Source of the DNA: Durusdinium trenchii
Taxonomy: Eukaryota; Sar; Dinophyceae; Suessiales; Symbiodiniaceae
Length of the DNA: 64,000 nt
Assembly (NCBI GenBank): GCA_963970005.1
Contig: CAXAMN010026484.1
Location: 469,527 to 533,526 of the forward strand
Reading direction: 5' to 3'
A model generated the notes under the pieces. That model did no database searches, had not been told where the DNA came from, and saw nothing but the letters and a program-made list of their open reading frames with translations. Every line of letters begins with the position of its first letter. Position 1 is the stretch's first letter. A program made the translations under genes and the position numbers. Below are positions 25,683 through 35,583 of the stretch, one piece after another.

Positions 25683-28600
25683 CTTAGGTGCCCGCGCAGG
25701 CACAGCACGGGATGAACACAAGAATTGCGCACCCACTGTCAAGACCCACAAAAACAACGCGCCTGCGACATGTTGACGTCCGCTCGGCTACTCTTGCATG
25801 CCGTTCATAAAAGATAGAACAAGGATGATACAGGTGCGAAGCATTCAGGATGATGAAACATGCTTTGCTTGCCAGGCGGGCCGAATAACTGCAACTGCTT
25901 GCAATGCAAAGGACATTCATGTGCACATTCAGCATACATCATACCATCCTTGGTTTTTCTGCATGTGGATTGCAAACGAAGTGGCTGCAGGCTTTTCCAA
26001 AAGCTCGGACTTGTCGATGACTTGCCGACACAGTGGACAGTGGCCCTGCCCAGCACGCCCCAGCGCTCGCAGCGCGGTCTCGATGCAAAGCCTGTGAAAT
26101 ACCTTGGACCACGTCCACCCGAGAGAAGGCCACAAAAGCCGCGGAACACTGGATGTGCCAGGGTAGAAGGACCACTGGAAAATGGACATACAGCTGAGTT
26201 GCATGGCCGCAACGGGTGACAATATCACAGGAAGGCTCCATGCATATACTGCCTGATGTGCTTCATTGAATCGGGCATCACCAACACCCTACAGAGGGTT
26301 AGTCTTGCAACTGCAGCATTTAGGAACCTAGGCAGCTGTATGATGTTGTACAGCACGCCCAAAGTTAGAGACAATGCCGAGAGTCAGTCATCCTCTTGGG
26401 CGTCAGAGAGGTTCTTCATAAGCTGATTTACTCGAGAGCTTCCCAATGCAGCAACAGCAGCGTCAAAAACGCGATTCACATCACCTCCGGAATGCAAGCA
26501 AATCCAAAAACAATGAGGCTTTACAACACCTGTTAATGAAGAGACTTCGGCTCCCTGCAATGATCAATGTAACCAAGCTCACTCACTCATCCAAATCCGT
26601 GGGGAAACTTTTCTATATTGAATTGCCAAATCATGCAAGTCCATTCGGCGGCCACCGCACGAACCCAAAGAATGTACATAATTTTGTAAAGTAATGTATA
26701 ACGTATAAACTATGTGTGTGTGTCGAATTCAAATATGTTGCCGCCGTGTTGCTGGACGCATAACACAAGTTATCCAAAAAAGTCATCATCGGACTTAACT
26801 TAAGTATACAACAGTGCAGGTGCGAGGGCGGAGTTAGCAATGCGTCCTCTGCTCTTCATCAAATACATGGCGTTTCCGTCATGTCATGGGCCCCCACCAG
26901 TCAGTTACTAACTTTGTAAGTCCCAAGCGGGGTAAGCGGGGCCACTCCCGCAAATGGCACAGGAAAGCGGGGCCACACACAGGTCCACGCCCAAAGGCGC
27001 GGTCACTGTATGGTGAATACCACGGCTTTCGGGGCTGCACGCGGGGCTAAGGCAAGCCAACCAAAACATGGACCCAAAAGCAGGCGAGGAAAAAGAGAAT
27101 GAGAGAGCAGCGGCACATGGAGAGACATGCAAGTGGAGAGACATCCTTTCCTGAGACACAAATCACCATCCTGGGGCGCATTCCTGGATCAGGCTTCCGG
27201 AGTTTCACAGATTATGCAAAAGAAACCATAACCCAGGAACGCTGGCATTTTCGAAACCATCATGTTCGGGAAAATGTTGCAGGGACATTGAACATGTGGA
27301 GGCTGTGTCTGGGACCACGGCAGCCCCCTCCAAACCCTGGCGTTTCCATCCAGTGTCACAAATACCATGACTTGAGGGAGCCATGGGCGGCGCCCCTCCT
27401 GTAAATACCAACGCTTTCGGGGCTGCAGGCTTGTCCATCCCAATGAATGCTACGACCCGACTGCCATAAGCAGGGCTGCTCCTGAATTTTTGTCAACACA
27501 TGCAAAGGCTTTGCAACATGCGACGGGCTTGTAGACCAGCCATGCTTTCCGCGCATTGCCTTGTGCGAGGTTGGACCAGTTTTTTGCCGTAAAACCATGG
27601 AACATGTGGTTTCGTCGCGGTGGGCCCTTAATGTATAGGCATGTATAGGCCTTTTCCACTCCGAAGCTCTGCAAGCAAATCTGCTGGCAGCAATGCAGTT
27701 GAACAGCAAAGTTGCCGCAGTCGAGTCAAAAGAGAAAGTACCTCGGGAGAACAACTGGGAGCACATGGTGTCAACATGCTTCACGGTTCCCAATTGACTT
27801 CAAAAGAGAGAAACCGCCGCAACCCTGACAAGCTGCCTGGGAGAAGTTGTTGCCCAGCTGGCTGCGAGACTGCATTTCTTTCACCCGCTCACAAGCACAG
27901 TTGAAAAGCCGGTCATAGAGCACACGGTCTCCTCTCATTCATGGTGCCAAGAATCGTCGTCGCCAAAACAACACCAAAGCAAGCGAAGCAAGTTCGGTTC
28001 ACTTAGAATTTGTGAACATCGTGGCCGGCATCTAATTAAACACAGGAATAAAATGGAATAAGCATAGGACACTGAACAAGCCACATGGACCTCCTATCCT
28101 ATCCTCCTTATATCTACGTGTAATGTAAATGTGGTTGATTCGACTGATCTGGACGCTGAAAAGCCCTCATGATATATAATTGAAAGAGTGGCTTCTCCTG
28201 ATTCCAGTGGTACTCGAACAACTTCCAAGGATTTGGAGGGCAACAACAGCAAGGGGCGTTCCTTGGCAAAAGCTATTTAGCAATGGAAACAACTCATCGA
28301 ATTGCAAGTTGCCAAAGGGAGAACGCGACAGGAAAAGCAGAAAAGGTGCTTCTGCAAATGGCCGTGCTCTTGTCCAGTGTGAGGATCGGATATTCTCATA
28401 TCTTTTGTTCTTCGCAAGCACCAGCTTCGAAGCAAGACTTGCAGCCGCTCAAAGCCGACAACGTCTCGATTTTTCAATGGACGCAAGATGGTACGATTGA
28501 ACCAATCAAACTGGTCAAAGGGCTCCAGCTTCAAAAAGCGAGCCAAAGAGAACAAATCTTCTGCCTTTGCATTTGCACAACTGGATGTGAAGTGAAACAT

Positions 28601-31600
28601 TCAAGTGTAAAACAAACGACATCCATGTAGGTGTTATGCAGTAATTCATTTTATATACTTATATCCGTATATAGACTATACATAGAACCCCTTCTAATGC
28701 ACACTTGGTCGGCGGAGTTCTGGATGGGTGTGCCCGTCAAGCACCACTTGCATTGAGCCTCCAGCAGCTTGAAGACAGCTTGCGCTGTCGCCTGCCTCAC
28801 AAACCCATTTCGCTACACATTCAAGTGAGCACATCCATTCGTTCTGAACATCCAAAGACACACCAATTAGAAGCTTAGCTACTTGTGTCCTTTGATGACA
28901 TGCGCTTCGTCGAGCACAGCCCTATACCATGGGACTGAGCCAAGACCTTGACTCTGATCTCGTGCTTCTGATCTCACGATATCCTTAGCTTGTGCCCTTG
29001 GCAACTGCGTCAGAACAACTGGCTTTACCTAAGCACCAAACACTCCCCCCTAAGATTCCCATGGTTCAGCCTGATATCCACCCAATCTTGCAAGGAGGCC
29101 GCACACCACAAACACACAAACCGTGCAACATGTCTAGGCCAAGCAGTGGAACATTGTGAGACTAGGGGCTCCTGGCATCGCTACTAGGAGCAAGGACGCT
29201 ACTAGGGGCTCCTGGCCTTACTACTAGGAACAAGAAGCTACAGGGTCTCCCGGTCTTACTACTAGGAACAAGAAGCTATTGGAAACAATAAATAGGATTA
29301 GAATTGACATTAATCATTAATTTCAATTTAATACACCACAAACACACAAACTGTGCAACATGTCCAGGCCAAGCATCATAGGTGGTCAAAGTGACATCAT
29401 GCAGTGTAAAGGTCCGTGGGTTCCGATCTCGATCAGGACCATGGTAGGTGCGCACGCGCAAAGTGGGCGCATGTAGCTTGAGCTGCTCAGACCAGTTGTA
29501 CAAAACAGAAAGAGGGCAAACTATGAGATTGTTGCCCATGTGCTTTTTGCCCCTTCCCTCACTCATGGTGGCCAGCATCAAAGCAATGGTGGTGATAGTC
29601 TTGCCCAGGCCCATGTCATCCGCTAGAATTCCCCCTCTAGGGAGCAAAGGAGGGTGTTTGAATGCCGAATTTGTTGCCAAATTCTTGTAGATCACTTGGC
29701 CCTTTGGAGACACGTCCTTGGTCCAAAAGAAGGCCTGAGAGCTGCCAAATCGCGCGCTCTTCGAACTTAGCCTTGCCACATCATCACTGGCTTCCGCCAG
29801 TTTCTCTGCCACTGTTAGAGCCCTTTCTTGCTGGATCATCCAGTGCAAAGCCTTCCTTGCTTGCTGCTGCCATGGAGTCAAATACACAACATGTTATTTT
29901 AGTCATGTTGTATGGCTCTCGGGGCCATATAACTATACAGCTATTTATGACAGTTAGTTACGTTGGATTCTTAAGTAACCCAACTCAACCAAGCTACAGT
30001 TGATGTGGATAGAGATCGGTCTTCAAGCCGTCTGGCTGCTTCGCCAAAGGGCTAGCTTCATATCCACCTGGCTGGCGGAATATCTCCTCCAACTCTCGCT
30101 CGATGATGTCTTGCATCGTTGGCCCCATCTTGGATGCAGTGCTCTTCAGGGGCTTGCTACCCATGATCTCGCGCCACATCTGTGGCGTCAACCTCAAAAC
30201 AATGGCAGGGAAGCTTGCTTTTTCTGCAGCACACAGCCATGATTTTTACCACACTGGGGCATTGCGTGGGTCAGCCTGGGTCAGTGTGGTCAAACCCCAC
30301 AATTCAAAAACGTACACAAAAAGAAAAGGTCCAATGGTCTGAAGCCCGATGTTTCCCTTCATCGCCCCCCTCTCTGCTCTTTCTCCTCCACACAAATGTG
30401 CATAGACACACACACACACCAAAAACAATGTCGGGCAGCTCTTGCACTGGAGTTCCAGCTTCACGCGGAGCGCTTACCACCTCAACTGCTCCACGCGCTG
30501 CACAGCAATAGGTGCGTCGCAACCGTTCCCCCAGATCACGGAGCTGCGGTGCTACATGGCCAGAAGGATCATGGCCGAACACTTGCAAACCTCACTGAGG
30601 GCAACAACTTGGTAACTTGGTCTTCTCCGTTTCATCGTGTGTGGTTATGCCAATGCTATTCTTCGGGGGAGGTTAAGCTGCTACGAGATCTAACCAAATA
30701 ATGGAACAGGGAGGTGGGGAAGCTGAGCAATTGCAATAGCAACACATATAATATATATATATGCAGCACAGGACACATTATGTAACACACATATATATAT
30801 ACAATAGAATGATATACGTATATAAGTAGATGTCACATGTGTCCCTATCATGCCATGTTATATAGTAAGTAAAAACGGGTCACTGGAACATGAAGCTACT
30901 GGATGCACAATCGTGGCTTCGCCTCAGGTTCTGCAAGAAAGCTTCTTCTTGTGGAATGAAATGGCCCGAAGGATTCCTAAAAGCATGTGATGCAAATACT
31001 CTCACTCTCTCATACTGTCATTGTATAAAACTAAACATGTATATGTGATTTTCTATGTTTTATATACTAGGTAAAACTGCCACATGCGACTACCATTTTC
31101 TGAACTACGGTGCAACCCAAGCAAATCTATGGTGAACATAAAGCACTTACAACTTAAAACATGCTCTATATCGTCATGTATATGTATTATTTATATTACT
31201 TAAGTAATATTTGTTTTGTTGAGCGCTCAACGCATGTCAGGATTCGCTTGAGGTCAACTCTTTTGAACACATTGCAGCCTGAATTGCAGCTTAGAGGCGT
31301 ATAGGGATTGAATATACATTGCCAGAGCCTCTTGGTATGTGTCCTTCAACCCGGAGTTCACCATCAGCAAGGCGATCCATCACAGGAGCAAGAAGGCCCG
31401 CCATTTCACGAGGAACATGGCCAATCTGGTCACCGCGAATGTTCAGGACCTCCAGGCGCGTTCAAGATGTTGGAATCGGTAAACGAGGAAATCCCTGACG
31501 AGCACCTCGACGCCTCTGAGAAGGTCGTTCGAGGCGTATTTAGTAGCCGGATAACTAGCCTGATATTGTAGTAGAACTATGTAGGTTCCATGGATATGTG

Positions 31601-32716
31601 CGCCTATATGTGACAGTATACGCTTTCGTGGGTGATACATACATTTTGAATGCCCAGTGACCCTTGACAGGTTTAGCCCTTGACGCCTGTATAGCATTGC
31701 GATCGTAGATGTTTGATGGCTGCCTGCGCAAGACGACAGACTCCCTGTCAGACACCACGCCGTCATAGTGTTGAACACCAACAATCTTGCTTCCAAGAGC
31801 GAGAAACCACCTCTCCTCGATCCCCTCTTCCCGATTCAGTGGAAGGAGAGCCTGTGATTCTGGCTCTGTGCGTTCGATCGAAGGTGTCGGATCTTGCAAT
31901 TTCCTCTTGCCACTGGTGCCTGTGTGCGTCCTTCCTTCTTGGGATGGATCAGCCACTGATGCCCTGAATGCCTGTGTGCTCATCTCCACGTCATGTCGTG
32001 CCGCGGACGATGCTTGCCAGGTTGCACGGGAGGATGCGCTTGGAGTGATATCAGGTTCATCTTGTGATGAAAGAATCCTCGGTTTGCTGTGTCATGTTTG
32101 GGTGGCCGGTGGCCAAATGCGATTCCGTCATTTATCCCATCTGCGCACAGCCATCGCAAAGCAAGGGAACAACTATAAGCGTACTATAAACCGATCATAG
32201 CCCCCCTTTCGTTTTCACACCTCTCCGCCGAGTGAAAGCATTAAATGGTAAACTCGACATAAATCATTGGATAGGGGGGCTCGTTGGCCAAGTCCAAAGT
32301 ACTGACTGGTACAAGCAAATATCTTCCGGTCTTGACAGGTGCTCATCGTGAACTGTTGGCTGATCTCACTACAATGTCCAATACATATCAAAACTGAGCT
32401 TGTTATGATGCTTATAGGCTTAGCCGCCCAGATGCCTTGCCGCGACCCCAAAAGGTTAAACAAGCAACTGTACATATATTACTAAAGTGCAGTGCTACAT
32501 TTATATCATTTATATATCATGGTAACTATCATGGTAATTGTATTTAACTGTTTAGCAGGCTGTTGACGGCTCGAGGCATCTTTAGGTTCGATATCTCCAT
32601 AAGTTGCAAACTCTGAGGAACTCTTCCAGCTCCGGTGCCGGCTGCTTCCGCGTCAACTTTCGCCTTAATGGTCTAGCCGAGGTTTGTGAAGCTGCTGGCC
32701 TCCGTTTGCTCGCCAT
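21311..32716 (-). CDS. HLTF-like: HLTF/Rad5-type SNF2 ATPase with HIRAN and RING domains (about 23 exons)
   Basis: Conceptual splicing gives a protein of about 1,000 residues, close to the length of human HLTF. Exon ends, high to low: 32716-32612 (ATG, MASKRRPAASQTSARPLRRK), about 32086-31687, 31449-31299, 30581-30420, 30223-30000, about 29872-29375, 28983-28890, 28812-28714, 28564-28403, 28261-28198, 27931-27836, 27741-27651, 26484-26386, 26252-26203, 26102-25989, 25682-25602, 25519-25412, 24322-24218, 23827-23794, 23280-23238, 22729-22708, 22377-22294, 21407-21311 (TAG). Domain order is HIRAN, SNF2 N with the RING between its halves, then helicase C, which is diagnostic for HLTF/Rad5. These proteins remodel stalled replication forks and polyubiquitinate PCNA (family knowledge). 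All key motifs are present, so the gene looks functional. Most donors are GC or GA. A few junctions (exons 1/2, 5/6, 7/8) are approximate, and further 5' exons are possible. Confidence 0.94.
24491..25281. mobile_element. Candidate non-autonomous DNA element with GTGACGGACTGAA termini, in HLTF intron
   Basis: AGTGACGGACTGAAAGTTAG at 24,491 is matched in inverted orientation at 25,258-25,281 with one mismatch over 24 bases. A second inverted copy (TTCAGTCCGTCACT) lies at 24,612-24,625. The octamer TTAGAATG recurs inside in both orientations. The element could be about 790 bp, or a 135-bp one (24,491-24,625) plus a relic end. It lies wholly between HLTF exons 17 and 18. No transposase frame is visible. 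Confidence 0.6.
25989..27931 (-). other. HLTF-like linker and RING-H2 finger exons
   Basis: DRVLYDRLFNCACERVKEM (27,836-27,931) and VLSLLTRLRQLCCSTALL (27,651-27,741) match the HLTF segment before the RING. The RING is built from three exons: CSICMEPSCDIVTRCGH joined to VFHRLCIETAL, then CPLCRQVIDKSELLEKP. This gives C-x2-C ... C-G-H-V-F-H-x2-C ... C-x2-C, a complete RING-H2 ligand set. The first Cys codon is split by a GA-AG intron and the CGH|VFH join uses a GC donor. Confidence 0.92.
28198..29872 (-). other. HLTF-like SNF2 N-terminal ATPase lobe exons
   Basis: Motif I is GGILADDMGLGKT with the Walker A lysine. Motif Ia is LIVCPLSVLYNWSEQL. Motif II is AVLDEAHVIKG (DEAH box; exon 28,890-28,983). 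Motif III is WCLTGTPIQNS (28,714-28,812). Then come AEDLFSLARFLKLEPF and CLRRTK (28,403-28,564) and LLLLPSKSLEVVRVPLESG (28,198-28,261). The exon from 29,375 also contains about 60 residues between the PHQ...ALHWM start and motif I, as in HLTF. Confidence 0.93.
29100..29377. repeat. Direct repeat inside HLTF intron 6, one copy abutting the splice donor
   Basis: About 44 bases (CACCACAAACACACAAAC...GTGCAACATGT...AGGCCAAGC) occur at about 29,101-29,145 and again at about 29,331-29,374, with only a few differences. On the minus strand the second copy begins exactly at the inferred GC donor of the exon ending at 29,375. Between them are degenerate CTACTAGGGGCTCCTGG units. Confidence 0.8.
31299..32086 (-). 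other. HLTF-like HIRAN domain exons
   Basis: Exon 2 carries GSKIVGVQHYDGVV and VVLRRQPSNIYDRNAIQ. Exon 3 continues VLNIRGDQIGHVPREMAGLL and VEGHIPRGSGNVYSIPI. The intron between them starts GCGTCA after CAG and ends at GGAG, joining in phase exactly where human HLTF reads NAIKV. HIRAN domains bind 3' single-stranded DNA ends (family knowledge). The 100 residues before it are Ser/Thr/Pro-rich and probably disordered. Confidence 0.93.
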
Positions 32717-35086
32717 GGACGTCCAGCATGGGCTACATTCGTTACGTGAAATGTCAGTGCACAGGCGTGGAATCCGTCTTGTCTGATACGCCTAGAAAAG
32801 ATAGAGAGAGATGGTGCACACTTTAGTGAGGGCTTCAGGCTCGGAATACCCTGTATAATTGTGCAAACGATATGCCGGACCTTAAAGCTATGCGATGTGC
32901 TCGGCGTCAATCCCGAGCATGGAAATCATGGAACATGATACAGGTCTGGATCTTTCACCCAGCCCAAGCTGGAGCCGAGTCATCAAGTCATTCCTTTGAG
33001 CGTCACCAAATAGAGCTTAGCACGTCAGAATGATCTGGAATGTATAGAGCAACTATGAGGAATCTCTATGGCAAGCCGAACCAGCAGAATCTGGGGCCTT
33101 GCATGGCCTTTGAGGTGCATTCAGCCACACACCTGCAGTAAACCTAGGATTTAAACACCTCCTCTAATTATATGTAGTTGATCAGAGCCTCGAATATTCG
33201 CCCAAATTGAGAGTAACATAGAGTAGCTATATTGAACTATTGGTTGTTAATTCCTCCATGAAGAACAAACTTGGTTGTTCGACCCCCTGACTGAGCTATC
33301 AGCTTTCACAACCTCTGCACCAAAGTAGGCCAAGGTAGCTCCTCTGTGAAAGCTGAAGCATTGGCAGCACAACTCGGGGGGACAAAGTATTGGTCAAGTA
33401 GGACAAGGACACCGGAAAAAAGTAAACAAAATGAAACAAGCCCCACAAAGCCAGGGTGATGCATGGTGATGCCTTGCACATGCTCTACTCGGTCAAGTGC
33501 GGGGACGGGAGTATATAGAAACAAGGCCGAGCGTGCTTTCGGAATGCTGCCGTTCTTGCAGGCCACCTGCTCGGCACATGTTCACTGATTTTCGGATCTG
33601 GGAGCACCATTGATATTGCGACCTGGCAATGGCAACGGCACTCGTGGGAGCTGCCTGGATAAAGCTTTGTGGTGGGATATTTCAAGGAGGAATTGCATAA
33701 GGGCAGTATGGTTATCTGCGTTGGAGCAGCGATCCTGCCAGTTGGCCGCACAATAATTGATAACAAAGCCAGGGTTTGGGGATGATTGACTTTTCACAGC
33801 CACCTCTCCAAGTAAGGACATACTCTTTGTGCGGCGGCGGCCCAGTTGCGAGTGGAAAAACAGGCTTGCTGCTTGCTGTTTGTGGAACAGTGTGGGTTGC
33901 AGGCCTCCAACTGCCAACTGGCAGTGTGTGATCAGCTGGCTTGTCCTTCATACAGTCGTGTATGTATGGAATGTAGCTGGAGCTGTCTGTGTCCATCTGT
34001 GCGTTAACCGAATGGAGGCGGTCTTCGCAGGGCCAAGGCTGCCGATCGCTTCCCCTATGTCCACCTTGCGAAGGCCCCCCTGCTGCGGTGCAGGGCAGTG
34101 GGTGGCAGGATCTACAGCGGAATAGCGTGGTCTCTCACGCCAACCCACAATGCAGCCTCCACAGTCTTGATATTGAGCAAACTGAGCATGAGGACAGCCG
34201 ACGGCGCCTCACTTGCGCACGCAACATTGGCTCACATGTACCGGCAGCATGTTTTTGAAAATTTGTGAAAAAGTCACTCACCTGCGCACACTGAATGAAC
34301 TCACATACACATCGATTTAAACAAATACAAAACTGGTACCACATACTCACCCGCGCACACAGATTTAGCCCACCTGCGCACACACAAATTGAGTTGATGT
34401 GATGTGTAGCACAGGCGAGCAAATCCCACGTGCACAACCGAGGCCCGCCCATAGCCGACCAGGACAGCTTCTGAGCTGCAGGTGTACGTGATCAATCATG
34501 GCAACCGCGCGGGAGACTCGAAATTCAGTGTGTCAAGAAACAGGATTGAACCAAGGAGAAGCTTGGATACTCAAACAAACTTCTGCTACAAATGCATGTA
34601 AGGGTAAGGCTTCATGCCACTCCTCGCATGCACTTTGTGCACAGGACCGGTCGTCCAGTTTTCAACAAGTTGGTAAGTTAAGTTGAGGCATGTTCGAGAA
34701 TAATACCACATCTTGAAATGTGTGTCACTCCTGCTTAGCGGCGCATCACTCCTACACTGACCAATTTGCGCATCACCTTCGATCGACATCTCACTATAAT
34801 ATAGCTGAACTCCTCCAATCAAAATGTTGCAAGTTACAACAATCAGTCCTGTCCAGCCACCTGCCACAAGGCCCGGTCCTACCTGCACATCGGCCACCGG
34901 CAACCCCTAACCGGTGCGTTGTCACTATCTTACTGGAACCCACTTACTGGCACGGAAGCTCTACAATTCTGTCAGCTTGGCATCCCTCTCGCAAATATTC
35001 CACATTGTGTGCCTTTAGGCGGCAATAGCTGCTCGTTGATTTCAGTTTCTTACGAATCTGAAGATGCTGCACCAACCCGGAGGCTT
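32717..35086. other. Region between the HLTF start and the giant retroelement
   Basis: This should hold the HLTF 5' leader and trans-splice acceptor and may hold exons of another gene. A minus-strand stretch near 33,650-33,780 reads PGFVINYCAANWQDRC and looks weakly coding. Nothing here matches a family I know. Confidence 0.35.
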
Positions 35087-35091
35087 ATCAA
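35087..35091. repeat. Target-site duplication, left copy (ATCAA)
   Basis: The five bases immediately outside the 3' LTR match those outside the 5' LTR. Confidence 0.93.
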
Positions 35092-35251
35092 TGCGAACGG
35101 ATGGAAAGGTGTGCCCTGGCCCCGTTCTAGCCCTTAATTCAACATGAAGCTCGCGCGCTAAAGCTCCTTTTTACCTGGTTGGGCACTTGAGCCAAAAGTA
35201 TATGGCATGTACCTGTATAGCAACTATACTGGGACCTCATCCCTATTGACA
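35092..35251 (-). repeat. 3' LTR (160 bp)
   Basis: Identical by eye to 52,345-52,504. On the element strand it runs TGTCAATAGGG...CGTTCGCA. It contains a spliced-leader-like stretch at 35,186-35,206. 160 bp is very short for LTRs and leaves little room for U3 promoter sequence. Confidence 0.96.
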
Positions 35252-35262
35252 CCCCCCACATC
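35252..35262 (-). promoter_or_regulatory. Polypurine tract next to the 3' LTR
   Basis: On the element strand GATGTGGGGGG ends exactly at the LTR's first base. A G-run in this position is the usual plus-strand primer of LTR elements. Confidence 0.8.
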
Positions 35263-35583
35263 CGTACTTCGACGGGGAAGGGAGATGAGTGGATGTAAAA
35301 AAACCGGAGAACGGACACGTTCTCAAAAGTGTATTGGAGGTCAACCAGTATGTCCTATTGAACTGAATTAGCAAACGATCTTGCGTTCGTTTGAAAGTTG
35401 GATCAAACAGGTAATGGAGCTACAAACGGAAAACGTGCACCTACCTATGGTATAATGCGATTACCAGCGGTGTGAAACACAATCCTATCTCACTCCCATG
35501 ATGCCAAAACGGTCATCATGAATTACCCAAGATCCCTCAGTACATGAAGTACCAGAAGTGGCATGTCGGTATGACCCCAATGC
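35263..35583 (-). other. 3' untranslated region of the giant element
   Basis: About 320 bases between the ORF3 stop and the purine tract. No open frame of note is seen. Confidence 0.6.

Noticed and set aside
28167-28421. Minus-strand frame that overlaps HLTF exons in another register
   Set aside because: The HLTF exons 28,198-28,261 and 28,403-28,564 in their own phase match SNF2 motifs; this frame does not.
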